DNA of 64,000 nt from Tupaia tana (Eukaryota > Chordata > Mammalia > Scandentia > Tupaiidae). The stretch covers positions 50,325,207 through 50,389,206 of the forward strand of contig JAKSZU010000012.1 in NCBI GenBank assembly GCA_026018925.1, read 5' to 3'. Made by a program: the position numbers and the translations under genes. This document shows, one piece after another, positions 54,401-63,760 of the stretch (the first letter of the stretch is position 1; each line of letters starts with the position of its first letter). The notes beneath the pieces are model-generated. The model saw nothing but the letters and a program-made list of their open reading frames with translations. It had not been told where the DNA came from and did no database searches.

Positions 54401-57400
54401 GGAAAGGTCTAATGGAGAAGATGTTTATTTAAGTAATTTTAACACAAATCAATAAGTGATAAATAATAAAAATGTAAACTAAAATCAAGTTTCCATCTCT
54501 TTGGAATGGCTGAGATTCCTCAAGTTACCTAGGTTTACTTACCTTAGTTCTCCTCAGCTCTCCCTGAATGCCATTATCCATAATCTTCACAGTTATCTGC
54601 CCATCTGACACTTCTGGTCGAAGGAAGGGAGGTCTGATTACAATCGTCTTCTCTTTCTTTGGTCTCCCCAAATACCTGAGTGACAAAAGTAAAAGGGCTT
54701 TCATTCATTATTTAAAATATCTACTTGTTGCCTACTGTATGTAAAGCATTTTTACAAATATAAGAAAGAGTCCTACCAAGCCAATAATGAGGTTAGCACT
54801 GAACAGATTTCTCTGATACATGAACTGCAGCAAGACTAGACCTGTGTGAGTAGCTAGCTACCTCAAAGACACAGTATCAAGTATTCAATTCCACGAAAAC
54901 CAACAATTGGTTTTCCTCTCTTTATTCATCCTTAACTCTTAATCAAAACTAGCAATAACACCTGAAGAATATAAATCAAATTCATAGGGTCCACACTAAA
55001 GAATAAGCATGTCTCTCTCTTGCAGACACTTTCAATATAAAATAGAGAACCCTTCCTAAAAAGATGTCTCCCATCGGACCGCCTCTATTCTAGAGAAAGC
55101 CCAAGGAAGATCTTTGATTACACTCTTAGTGTGACCTACAGTAAACAAAGGACCAAAAGGTGACACCTGGGCGCTGGAGAACTGCAGAGTACACGGCTGA
55201 CATTGTTACAGCAACCGTTGGTGAAGGGGTTCACACCTCCCCGGAATTTACCCGTAACCTAGAGCGAGGAAAAAAGAATCAGATCATTCAATTGGACTTT
55301 TATCTCCAAAGGCCAAATCACAAATCCCTAAGAATCATTTGCACCAACTGGGGGATACAGGAATGATTGAAACACAAATCAAGGGGCCAGAGATGGTGTA
55401 ATAGATACATCGCTGGATTCCTAAACAGTAGACCACAATTGAGTCTTGGACCTGGTAGCTTAAACCTCACATTGGGTGCGTCTGTGTGCGTGCCCAAAAT
55501 CCTGAGAGGAGAATAGAGAAGTGCTTATAGCGTGGCTATCCCCCCGGGGGGTGATTTCTCACTTTCTATCTCTTCGGTGAATGCATACACCCTATAGCAA
55601 AAAATCTCTTTCAAAAAAACAATATATACGAATCAAGAAGTTTATACTTGTGATGGTTAAGAATAGGGACTCGGGGCCAGCAGGTGGCATGGTGGTTAAG
55701 GGCACTGGACTCCCACATCCTGACCATGGTTTGAGTCCCAGACATGGCAGCTTGCTTTATCTCTCTCTCTCTCTCACTCTGTCCCTCTCTGCTCAAATTA
55801 AAATAAAATGAAATAAATTAAAATAAAAAACAACTCTTAAAAAAAAAAAAAAGAAAGAAAACAGGGACCAGCAGATGACATAATGGTTACGTCACCAGAC
55901 TCCCACATAGTCAACTGCAGTTCGAATCCTAGACCTAGCAGCTTGAAACACATCGGGCACATCTTGGGCATGCCCAAAATCCCAAGAGGAGAATTAAGAA
56001 GGGATTAAGGCATGGCCATCCCCTCTGTGGGGTGATTTCTCACTTTCTCTGTCTCTCCAGCAAGCGCACGTGCCCTATAACAAAAATCTAAGGGAAAAAA
56101 AGGAACAGGGATTCTAGAATCAAGGTCCTCAGCTCAAACTCTAGTGATATCTCATAGTGGCTTGTCTGACCCTATACATCAGTTTCCTTACACTGAATAA
56201 GAAAAACAGTATTTTGACTATTGGAAACTAAGGTGAGGAGACTTAAAAAGTTTATGTTAATGATACTGAAGTACAAGATTATTGGGGGCGGCAGGTGGTT
56301 GAGGGCACTGGACTCCCACATAGCCAACCATGTTTCAAGTCCCAGATCTGGTGACTTGCTTTCTCACTTTCCCTCTTTCTGTCCCTCTCTGGTCAAATTT
56401 TTTAAAAATAAAGTAAATAAACAAAGTTAGATAAACTAATTCTTTTTTAAAAAGTACAAGATTATTCTGATGCAAAAAAATTTTGAAATCCATCCATAGA
56501 TTTTTCATCACAGACATTTCCCATGAACTTTTTGAAGACCCCTCAGATACATAAGAGTAAAACATTTAAGGTTAGTTACTGCTATATGCACAAAAAAAAT
56601 TATTTTCCTTTCAGCAGGATTACAACCTTGAGGGTTGGCCCAAATCTTTCACTGTTTCTATAAACTCAGAGCCTAACTTGTCCAGTACACAGTGGATACA
56701 TAATATATGTTAACTAAGAGATGGCCTCTGTTCTCATGCTTACATGAGGAACGAGAACTACCTCATCCCCAACAATAATCTCTGCATCATCATAAAAAGT
56801 ATTAACATTTATTTTGTGGAAGCCTTATGCTATCTGTACACTAGAGGCCTTAAGATACATGCCCTGGGGGGCCAGCAAGTGACATGGTGGTTAAGGTACT
56901 GGACTCCCACACGGCCGACTGCGGTTTAAGTCCCAGACTTGGAGTCTTGCTTTCTCACTTTCCCTGTCTCTTTTTGTCTCTCTCTAGTGAGTAGACATGC
57001 CCTGTAGTAAATTTTAAAATAGTAATGATAAATAAAATAATCCTAGGCGACCAGCAGGTGGCGTAGTGGTTAAGGCGCTGGACACTCCCACATGGCTGAC
57101 CACAGTTCAAGTCCTGGACCTGGCAGCTTGCTTTCTCACTTTCTCTCTCTCTCTCTGTTTCTCTCTGGTCAAATTAAAATAAATGAATAAATAAATAAAA
57201 TAACTTAAAAAAAAATTCTAAATATATATATATGCCCTGGTCAAGGGAATCCTATCATGTCTCCCCATACCTGTTCATTCGTCGTGCGTCCCCTAGCCAC
57301 CAGCACCACATGAAATCCCGTGAGGCCAGCTACAGGTATGAAGAATAAGCCAGCCACACACATCACTGCCATTCTGATGCGAAACGGTCAAGGAAAACAG

Positions 57401-58878
57401 AGCAATGGGATCTGCCTTCCATCCCCAAACTTTATTGTAGCCATTTTCCCTTTGACTCTCACCACCACAGGACTCATTTCCTCCTTGTCCCAGTCCCATA
57501 ATCCAAAGTCTTTGAAGGATACGTGACAGCCGTGCGGACCCCTGAGAGTTCCTCTATGTGGCAGAGGACATAAAGGAGGCCAAAGCCAAACACACCCATA
57601 ATGTGGGCTGTCAGGGAAAGGAGGAAGAGGAAGAAATAACGATAGTTCCGGCGACCAATACAGTTGTTCACCCAGGGGCAGTGATGATCAAATTCCTAGG
57701 GACAAAAAGAGAGATTTAGAGGTATCCTTGGACCGTGGACCCAGATCACTTCTGTCAAGATAAGAAACAAATGGCAGTTTTGCTTTTATTAATATATCAT
57801 CTTTTTACTACTTATTTGCAAAATTAAGAACAGGTTCAAGCAGTTTATCTTACTCTCTAAATCTGTAAGGGAGACCTTCTAGAGACCGGTCAAAGGTCAA
57901 GGCCAACTCTCAAAGTTTATTCTCTGTGACCAAGGAACTCGAAAAGGGACAAATTGTCAGATGTTTTGCAAAAACATCAAGATTCATGAGAAAAGAGGGT
58001 TGGAATTAAAATCTGGCAGATAACTGCTTCTAGCTAAGTAAAAAAGGACTGGAAAAAGGGTTAAAAATAAAATACAAGAGATAGGGAAGGACAGGCATGA
58101 AAAGAAGTATAACTAGGGGGACCAGCAGTTAGCATACTGGCTATGTCTCTGGACTCCCATGTAGTAAACCCCGGTTTAAGTCCCGGACCCAGTCGGCTAA
58201 ATTCACGCCAGGCATGTGTGTGTGCGTGCATGCCCAAGATCTCAAGAGAAGAATGGAGAAGGGATTGCGGCATGGCCATCCCCCCTGGGGAGTGATTTCT
58301 CGCTTTCTATCTCTCTGTCTCTCTCTGTCTTTCTGGCGAGCAGATGCGCCCTATAGCAAAAACCTCTCCTTTAAAAAAAAAAAAAAAAGAACTATAACTA
58401 AAATTTGAATGTAACAGCATGATTTTGTGGAAGCAAGAGATCCCACAAAGCCAGGACAATAACCAAAGAGATGAGCCAAGACACGGAAGGCTGGAGCTAT
58501 TAATCTTGGTGGCCAGAAAGGCCACTTGGGGTTAAAGCTTCCCTCCTCTAACAATATAAGGTTTATGCTCTGCTTCTCAGTGTACATCACAGCTAGAGCT
58601 GTGGTAGAGCCAGGGTAGTCAGCTGGGGCTATACTTCATCCAAGGCCAAGAATCTGTTCTATAGTTAACAGAAGATAACTTAGGTTATGTATCGAGGCTT
58701 AGCCCAGCCAGGGTTCCTACCTCCACACAGTTGTCACAGACACTGCAGTGGGAACATCGAGGAGGACGGTAGAAGCGACAGGTGGCACACCATTTCATGC
58801 GCACCTGGATGCCCTTGATTTCCACCGTTTTGTAAAGGGGAGCTCGGAAATCATCTTCCTTGTCCTCATCCTCTTCCG
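48256..58878 (-). CDS. ZDHHC5: ZDHHC5 palmitoyltransferase, last 9 coding exons (5' part outside window)
   Basis: Protein S-acyltransferase, mainly at the plasma membrane and in neurons. Coding exons (minus): 58721-58878, 57523-57695, 57271-57373, 55167-55258, 54543-54675, 51022-51145, 50511-50623, 48865-49724, 48256-48421; 1922 bases with joining phases. The first about 75 residues (first two membrane segments) are not present here. Seen in order: the Cys-rich zinc domain ([20 protein letters not shown]), the catalytic DHHC in [20 protein letters not shown], membrane segments 3 ([20 protein letters not shown]) and 4 ([20 protein letters not shown]), the TTxE motif (RTTNEQ), the juxtamembrane [12 protein letters not shown] cluster that is itself acylated in this enzyme, then a long disordered Ser/Pro tail and the PDZ ligand EISV at the C-terminus. 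With the missing 75 residues the total would be about 715, the known length. Confidence 0.97.
48865..49724 (-). CDS. ZDHHC5: ZDHHC5 large tail exon
   Basis: Acceptor tttttcctcag before TTGAGTCGC, donor gtaagt. Encodes about 286 residues of the disordered tail ([20 protein letters not shown] to [12 protein letters not shown]). An AUG-initiated reading is not implied; it is an internal exon. Confidence 0.97.
49815..50002 (-). mobile_element. MIR-like ancient SINE
   Basis: tttattatgtgccag, agaggttaagtaacttgcca, gaattcagctctgacac and ctattatgctacattgccc match reverse MIR. Confidence 0.75.
50155..50284 (+). mobile_element. SINE-A copy
   Basis: Forward copy; cacttcttgggg/cacttcttcaga flanks this and the next copy together, so one landed in the tail of the other. 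Confidence 0.92.
50285..50478 (+). mobile_element. SINE-A copy
   Basis: Forward copy ending about 30 bases past the donor side of a ZDHHC5 exon. Confidence 0.92.
50511..50623 (-). CDS. ZDHHC5: ZDHHC5 exon
   Basis: Acceptor ttttctcctacag, donor gtactg. Encodes [20 protein letters not shown] and [17 protein letters not shown]. Confidence 0.96.
51022..51145 (-). CDS. ZDHHC5: ZDHHC5 exon
   Basis: Acceptor catttatgcag, donor gtaaga. Encodes [20 protein letters not shown] then [20 protein letters not shown]. Confidence 0.96.
51219..51457 (+). mobile_element. SINE-B' copy
   Basis: Forward copy flanked by aagtattaaact. Confidence 0.92.
51507..51708 (-). mobile_element. SINE-A copy
   Basis: Reverse copy with an elongated AT tail, flanked by aaattttatactt. 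Confidence 0.94.
51768..51900 (+). mobile_element. SINE-A copy
   Basis: First of three forward SINE-A in tandem. Confidence 0.9.
51902..52095 (+). mobile_element. SINE-A copy
   Basis: Second of the tandem trio. Confidence 0.92.
52098..52257 (+). mobile_element. SINE-A copy
   Basis: Third of the tandem trio. Confidence 0.92.
52259..52519 (-). mobile_element. SINE-B copy
   Basis: Reverse copy in the tail of the third SINE-A, flanked by aaataaatc..tt. Confidence 0.93.
52561..52805 (+). mobile_element. SINE-B' copy
   Basis: Forward copy. Confidence 0.9.
52809..53064 (+). mobile_element. SINE-B copy
   Basis: Forward copy immediately after the previous one. Confidence 0.93.
53229..53496 (+). 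mobile_element. SINE-B' copy
   Basis: Forward copy with aataaa-rich tail. Confidence 0.9.
53541..53719 (-). mobile_element. SINE-A copy
   Basis: Reverse copy, flanked by ct(a/g)ccaata. Confidence 0.92.
53737..53897 (+). mobile_element. SINE-B', 5'-truncated
   Basis: Begins in the body at catgccaggtgtgtgcatgc. Confidence 0.85.
53919..54402 (+). mobile_element. SINE-B' split by a SINE-B
   Basis: Forward copy cut at gccagac; resumes at 54281 (acgtatgctcatgtgccctg). Confidence 0.86.
54026..54273 (+). mobile_element. SINE-B nested in SINE-B'
   Basis: Forward copy flanked by gccagac on both sides. Confidence 0.93.
54543..54675 (-). CDS. ZDHHC5: ZDHHC5 exon
   Basis: Acceptor ttttgtcactcag, donor gtaagt. 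Encodes [20 protein letters not shown] to [10 protein letters not shown]. Confidence 0.97.
54690..55166 (-). other. ZDHHC5: ZDHHC5 intron, SINE-free
   Basis: Nothing assigned; a weak ancient-repeat resemblance near 54705-54770 (ttgcctactgtatgtaaagc). Confidence 0.4.
55167..55258 (-). CDS. ZDHHC5: ZDHHC5 exon with the acylated Cys cluster
   Basis: Acceptor ctctag, donor gtgtca. Encodes [20 protein letters not shown] and [10 protein letters not shown]. Confidence 0.96.
55382..55618 (+). mobile_element. SINE-B copy
   Basis: Forward copy. Confidence 0.9.
55673..55855 (+). mobile_element. SINE-A copy
   Basis: Forward copy. Confidence 0.92.
55863..56101 (+). mobile_element. SINE-B copy
   Basis: Forward copy. 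Confidence 0.92.
56105..56222 (+). mobile_element. MIR-like ancient SINE
   Basis: attctagaatcaaggtcctc, agctcaaactctagtgatat and acatcagtttccttacactg follow forward MIR. Confidence 0.55.
56284..56450 (+). mobile_element. SINE-A copy
   Basis: Forward copy flanked by agtacaagattatt. Confidence 0.94.
56640..56715 (+). mobile_element. L2-like 3' end
   Basis: tgtccagtacacagtggata and cataatatatgttaac resemble the L2 terminus. Confidence 0.45.
56867..57045 (+). mobile_element. Mosaic SINE: A-type head, B-type tail
   Basis: A-type head and pyrimidine stretch, then agtgagtagacatgccctgt and agtaaa (B tail words) in place of ggtcaaatt, then an A-like AT tail with aaataaaataat. Confidence 0.88.
57047..57228 (+). 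mobile_element. SINE-A copy
   Basis: Forward copy behind the mosaic SINE; atgccctgg occurs both before the pair (56858) and after it (57233). Confidence 0.93.
57271..57373 (-). CDS. ZDHHC5: ZDHHC5 exon with membrane segment 4 and TTxE
   Basis: Acceptor cgtttcgcatcag, donor gtatgg. Encodes [20 protein letters not shown] then [14 protein letters not shown]. Confidence 0.97.
57523..57695 (-). CDS. ZDHHC5: ZDHHC5 exon with the catalytic DHHC
   Basis: Acceptor tttttgtccctag, donor gtatcc. Encodes [20 protein letters not shown] and membrane segment 3 to SGVRTAV. Confidence 0.97.
57715..58117 (-). other. ZDHHC5: ZDHHC5 intron, SINE-free part
   Basis: Nothing recognised. Confidence 0.4.
58119..58387 (+). 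mobile_element. SINE-B copy
   Basis: Forward copy flanked by aga(a)(g/c)tataacta. Confidence 0.94.
58388..58720 (-). other. ZDHHC5: ZDHHC5 intron, SINE-free part
   Basis: Nothing recognised; leads to the exon donor at 58720. Confidence 0.4.
58721..58878 (-). CDS. ZDHHC5: ZDHHC5 exon with the Cys-rich domain
   Basis: Acceptor ttttttcttctacag, donor gtagga. Encodes [20 protein letters not shown] then the zinc-binding Cys/His cluster ending DNCVE. Confidence 0.97.
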
Positions 58879-58920
58879 CTGTAGAAGAAAAAAATTTAAA
58901 AAAACAAAAATTTAAAAACC

Positions 58921-59136
58921 ACTATGCCAAGGCGTTAGCTGTGTAGCATGAAAACATGAGGCTCTGAAAGGCTGACCTATATGAGAAAGTCCTGGATTCA
59001 CATCCAGAGACCTCCCTGAGTATGTCAGCTTTATGTATAACCATGACTTCGGGCTGGCTCAACCTGGGAGTGGATAGTGGGATCAAGACCCCCTTGAGGG
59101 TGCCGTTTGTCTGTCTATCTCACTAAGAAAAGAAAT
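58921..59136 (+). mobile_element. SINE-C copy
   Basis: gtcctggattcacatccaga, gacctccctgagtatgtcag, gtggatagtgggatcaagac and cccttgagggtgccgt; AATAAA at the end. Confidence 0.7.
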
Positions 59137-59137
59137 A

Positions 59138-59385
59138 AAGCCAGTAGGTGGTACAAAGGTTAAGGTGGCTGGATCCCAAACAGCCAATTGAGTGGTTCAA
59201 GTCCCAGCCCGGGCAGTCTGAAAGTCACACCAGGCACGTGTACATGCATGCCCAAAATCTCCAGAGGGGAGTGAAGAAGGGACTGTAACCTGGCCATCCC
59301 AGCTGGGGTGGGGGGATTTCTCATTTTCCTTATTTCTCTCTCAGGTGAGTACATGTGGCCTACAGCACACTAAGACAGAGAGAAA
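59138..59385 (+). mobile_element. SINE-B' copy
   Basis: Forward copy in the tail of the SINE-C. Confidence 0.88.
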
Positions 59386-59408
59386 AGAAAAGAAAAAAAG
59401 AAATTAAT

Positions 59409-59594
59409 TTTTTAAAAGAGTTATTCTATTCCATTTTATTTATTCATTCATTTATACTTTTCTTTTGACCAGAGAGAGACACAGAGAGTGAAAGAGAGAA
59501 AGTGAAAAAGCAAGCCACCAGGTCCAGGACTCAAACCATGGTCAGCCATGTGGGAGTGTCCAGTGCCTTAACTACCATGCCACCTGCTGGTCCC
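59409..59594 (-). mobile_element. SINE-A copy
   Basis: Reverse copy flanked by aagaaattaatttt. Confidence 0.95.
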
Positions 59595-59595
59595 A

Positions 59596-59940
59596 AGAAA
59601 TTAATTTTATAAAAAAAGAAAAATCATACCAAAACTATCGTAAACTCTATAGAGTTGTAATGTTTAATATATGGCTTCTACCTGAGAGGAATTCTGTCCA
59701 ATAGGTGAGAGACTAGGAACTACAGTAGTAACATAATACAGTGAGGTCAGGTCTGTATAAAACACTATGGAAACACAGAAGAGGAAGCAATTTAGTCTGC
59801 ATGTATAAGTGACATTCAAGAGATGATCCAGAGGAGGTAGCTCTGACATGCACATGCTGATGTTCTTTGGTTTATGTATTATAAATATGTTTTTCTTTTT
59901 TAAATAAATCATTTTAAAAATAATTATTTTATTTTTTATT
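59596..59940 (-). other. ZDHHC5: ZDHHC5 intron, unassigned
   Basis: AT-rich; nothing recognised. Confidence 0.4.
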
Positions 59941-60265
59941 GTTTTTAAGAATTATTTTATTTAACTTTATTATTTTTTTGGGGGGGAGAGGTTTCTTTTG
60001 CTATAGGGCGCATGCACTCACCAGAAAGACAGAGACAGACAGAGAGACAAAAAGTGAGAAACCATCTGGTTGGTCACACCGCAATCCCTTCTCCTCCATT
60101 CTCCTCTCAGAATCTTGGGCACGCAAACACACGCACCCAATGTGAGTTTAAGCCGCTGGGTCTGGGACTCAAACCGCAGTCGACTACATGGGAGTACAGC
60201 AACGCAGCCATTATGCCAACTGCTGGTCCCAACTTTATTTTTAATTTGACCAGAGAGGGACAGAG
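59941..60265 (-). mobile_element. SINE-A split by a SINE-B and cut short
   Basis: Reverse copy: tail 59941-59968, remainder 60229-60265, stopping at gggacagagtgag where SINE-B tail sequence of opposite orientation takes over. Confidence 0.88.
59969..60228 (-). mobile_element. SINE-B nested in SINE-A
   Basis: Reverse copy flanked by aactttatt; the palindrome region is deleted (accatctggttggtcac). Confidence 0.93.
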
Positions 60266-60350
60266 TGAGTGATTTCTCACTTTCTCCTTTAATCTCTCTG
60301 TCTCTCTCCAGTAACTGCATGTGCCCTATTGCAAAAACTAAAAAGAAAAA
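60262..60350 (+). mobile_element. SINE-B' tail fragment
   Basis: gagtgatttctcactttctc to ccctattgcaaaaac; joined to the truncated SINE-A through the shared word gagtga. Confidence 0.85.
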
Positions 60351-60427
60351 AAAAAAATTATAGGTGGTACTTGTCTATACTTTATACATAATCAATATGC
60401 CCTACTTATTAAAATCTTTACTTATAT

Positions 60428-60606
60428 GAAGAATTCTTTTTTAAGATTTATATATTTACATTTGTTATTATTATTTTTTAATTTGCCCAGAGAGAGAGAG
60501 AGAAAAAGAGAGAGAGGAAGTGAGAAAGCAAGCCGCCACGTCCAAGACTTGAACCATGGTCGGCCATATGGGAATCCAGTGCCTGTAATTATCACTCCAC
60601 ATCCTT
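60428..60606 (-). mobile_element. SINE-A copy
   Basis: Reverse copy with a diverged head. Confidence 0.88.
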
Positions 60607-60717
60607 GACCCAGGGTTTTTCTTAAAGGAAAAAAAAAAACTAAAATGCTACCTCTTTTGAAATTTCTGATGTGCATTTTCTCCTCTAAAGTATTATACAA
60701 TACCTCTTTTATTACCC

Positions 60718-60947
60718 TTTTTTTTTTTAAAGGTTTTTGCCATAGGGTACCTGTGCTCACCAGAGAGAGACAGAGAGAGGGAATGTGAAAAATTACTCCA
60801 CAGGGGGGATGGCCAAGACACAGTCCCTTCTCTTCTAGTCTCCTCTCAGGATCTTGGGCACACATGCTCATGCACTTGGTGTTTTCAAGCCACTGGGTCC
60901 AGGATTCGAACTGCAGAGTCATCCACATGGGATCCCGCTACTGGTCC
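60718..60947 (-). mobile_element. SINE-B' copy
   Basis: Reverse copy. Confidence 0.88.
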
Positions 60948-60976
60948 ACTCTTTGATTATTCCTAAAATTTATCAC

Positions 60977-61499
60977 ACCAGGGACTAGCAGATGGCAAAA
61001 TGGCTACGTCACTCAACTTCCATGTAGTCAACCACAGTTCAAGTCCAAGACCCAGCGGCTTAAAACTCATGTGCCCGGGACCAGCAGTTAGCGTAATGGC
61101 TATGTCGCTGGACTCCCACGTAGTTGACCGCGGTTTGTGTCCCGGACCCGGTGGCTTAAACTCACGCCGGGCGCATGTGCGTGCGTGCCCAAGATCCCGA
61201 GAGGAGAATGGAAGAGAAGGGATTGCGGCGTGGCCATCCCCCCTGGGGGGTGATTTCTCGCTTTCTATCTCTCTGTCTCTCTCTGCCTGTCTGGCGAGCG
61301 CATGCGCCCTATAGCAAAAACCTCTCGAGAAAAAGAAAAACAAAAAACAAAAAAAAAACTCATGTGCCCAAGATCCCGAGAGAAGAATGGATGAGAAGGA
61401 ATTGTAGTGTAGTCATCTCCCCAAGGGGTGATTTCTCGCTTTCTGTCTCTCTGTCTCTCCAGTGAGTGGATACACCCTAGAGCAAAAATCTCTCTAAAA
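60977..61499 (+). mobile_element. SINE-B split by a SINE-B
   Basis: Forward copy cut after aactcatgtgccc; resumes at 61372 (aagatcccgagag). Confidence 0.94.
61077..61358 (+). mobile_element. SINE-B nested in SINE-B, young
   Basis: Near-consensus forward copy with perfect flanking aactcatgtgccc on both sides. Confidence 0.96.
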
Positions 61500-61589
61500 A
61501 AATTTTTATCATAGTGTACTTATTTATAAAAATGTCTTACTTTCTAGACTGAACTATTTGAAATGACCTTTTTAAAAAATCACCCCAAA

Positions 61590-61650
61590 TGACCATCATA
61601 ATGTCTTCCATATAGTAGGTCAATAAATATTTGATGAATGAACATTAAAG
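61590..61650 (+). mobile_element. L2-like 3' end
   Basis: atagtaggtcaataaatatt and tgatgaatgaac are typical of the L2 terminus. Confidence 0.65.
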
Positions 61651-61823
61651 ACCCATTAATATAGCTCTTCTTGGCTTTAGGGACACAAAGTTCCTCTTCT
61701 CACCTAATCTTTGAAACACAAGTCACAAATGAGGCACTATTCAGGCTTTGGGAGAATGAGTTTTGGAAAAAATTCGTATCACCAGAGTTACTTTCCTAAT
61801 TCCCCTTTCTCATTCTTTATTTC

Positions 61824-61998
61824 TTTTTAAGAATTATTTTTATTTAACTTTATTTAATTATTTATTTTAATTTGACCAGAGAGGGACAGAGTGAGAGTGA
61901 GAGGTAAAGTGAGAAAGCAAGCCACCAGGTCCAGAACTCGAACTGTGGTCGGCCATATGGGAGTCTAGCACCATTAACCACCGCGCCACCTGCCAGCT
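61824..61998 (-). mobile_element. SINE-A copy
   Basis: Reverse copy with complete T+ tail word, flanked by tcccctttctca(t/c)tct. Confidence 0.95.
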
Positions 61999-61999
61999 C

Positions 62000-62320
62000 C
62001 CCTTTCTCACTCTTATACACTAACTCAATATTTGAGAGGAAGTTTAGATGTCATCAGTTACAACTTTCTTCAACTGTTCTTCACCTGTTTCCACTGATGG
62101 GCTCTGACTCTCACCTCTCCCAGAAACAGCCCATTATATAAAACAAAACCTTTCGCCTTCTTCTAGAAGTTCAGTTTCAATCATTCCCTTTCTTCAATGT
62201 CAGAAATGTCGACAGCTCCTCTGCCTTCTCTACTTCTATTGTCTTGTGCTAATAAAATCACGTTAATGTCTTCTGTATACTATAAAACATCCTCATCTCA
62301 AAAGATACCATTCTATTTTC
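62000..62320 (-). other. ZDHHC5: ZDHHC5 intron, unassigned
   Basis: Pyrimidine-rich sequence, possibly ancient repeat; nothing assigned. Confidence 0.35.
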
Positions 62321-62321
62321 T

Positions 62322-62546
62322 TTTTCTTAAGGTTTTTGCCGTAGGGTGCGTACATTTGCCAGAGAGGCAAGAAAGAGACAGTGAGAGGAAAAGTGAGAAA
62401 TCAACCCTCAGGGGGAATGACCTTGCTGCAATTCCATCTTCTCCATTCTCCTCCTGGGATTCTAGGCATGCACACAAACAATTTGAAGTCCCTAGGTCCA
62501 GGACTAAAACCTGGGTCAACCATATAGGAGTCCAGCGCCACTGCTT
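62322..62546 (-). mobile_element. SINE-B' copy
   Basis: Reverse copy. Confidence 0.87.
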
Positions 62547-62555
62547 TCAGTGCTT

Positions 62556-62744
62556 TCTTTTTTAATTGCCAGAGGGCATGTATGCTCACTAGAGACAGAG
62601 AAAAAGCACCCCACAATGGGGCATGGTCACGCCACAGCCCTCTCTACTTTTCATACTATGGGGATTTTCATGCATGCACACACATGTATCCAGAGTTTTC
62701 AAGCTGCTGGGGCCAGCCAGTATCCAAACTATGGTTGGTCACGT
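62556..62744 (-). mobile_element. SINE-B', head end lost
   Basis: Reverse old copy running to ggttggtcacgtgg, then fused to the next element. Confidence 0.85.
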
Positions 62745-62978
62745 GGGCTCGCCAGAAAGACAGAGAGAGACAGAGATACAGAAAGCGAGAAATCACCCCC
62801 CAGGAGGGATGGCAACACCACAATCCCTTCTCCTCCATTCTCTTCTTGGGATCTTGAGCTCACAAGCACGCACACACGCACATCTGGCGTGAGTTTAAGC
62901 CACCAGGTCCGGGACTCGAACCGTGGTCGGCTACATGGGAGTCCAGCAACATAGCCATTACGCTAACTGCTGGTCCCG
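62745..62978 (-). mobile_element. SINE-B, tail lost
   Basis: Reverse young copy starting at gctcgccagaaag, so its poly(T) and tail are missing; joined to the previous SINE by a deletion. Confidence 0.9.
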
Positions 62979-62984
62979 GGATCT

Positions 62985-63179
62985 TTTTTTTTTTTAATTA
63001 TTTTTTATTTAATCTTATTCATTGTATTTATTTTATTTTTATTTTTATTTTTAAATTGACCAGAGAGAGACAGCATGAGAGAAGAAAAATGAGAAAGCAA
63101 GCTGCCAGGTCTGGGACTGGAACCGTGGTCAGCCATGTGGGAGTCCAGCCGCCTTAACCATCACACCACCTGCCAGCCC
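62985..63179 (-). mobile_element. SINE-A copy
   Basis: Reverse copy flanked by cgggatctt. Confidence 0.93.
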
Positions 63180-63308
63180 CTCTCTCGGGATCTTGAGCAC
63201 ACATGCACATGTGCCCAGAGTTAAGTTTAAGTTGCCAGATCCGGGACTCGAACAGTGGTCGACTATGTGGGAGTCCAGCAACGTAACCATAACACCATCT
63301 GCTGGTCC
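63180..63308 (-). mobile_element. SINE-B head half
   Basis: Reverse fragment from cgggatcttgagcacac to tgctggtccc; its tail half is missing. Confidence 0.88.
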
Positions 63309-63379
63309 CAACCTTGATAATCTTCTTCCTGTTACTTCAAATATCACATGGCTGAAGACTCTCCTCAATCAAGATCTTT

Positions 63380-63760
63380 GACTGTGACCCCTCAGTTGCC
63401 CACTGGGCAACTCTACCTGGATGATCTAACAGTATCTCAAATTAAACATGTCAAAGAGTGTTCTCTGTCATCTCCTCAAATCTATTCAGCATTCCTGTAA
63501 TGCAATTATTTTGGTTTAAAAATCAGTATCCGGGACCAGCAGGTGGCGTGGTGGTTGGGGCACTAGACTCCCACCTGGCCAACCATGGTTCAAATATTGA
63601 ACCTGGTAGCTTGCTTTCTCACTCTCCCTCTTTCCGTTTCTCTCTGGTTAAATTGAAGAATAATAAATAAAATTAATGTAAAAAAAAAAAAATCAATATC
63701 CAACTTATCACCCAAGTTAGGAACCTTGAAACTACCCTAAACAATTCCTTCACTCTCAAG
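63380..63760 (-). repeat. Ancient repeat fragment split by a SINE-A
   Basis: ctacctggatgatctaacag, caaattaaacatgtcaaaga and acttatcacccaagttagga look like the reverse complement of the ancient element found in the BTBD18 and MED19 introns. Confidence 0.45.
63532..63692 (+). mobile_element. SINE-A copy
   Basis: Forward copy flanked by aaatca(g/a)tatcc. Confidence 0.94.
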
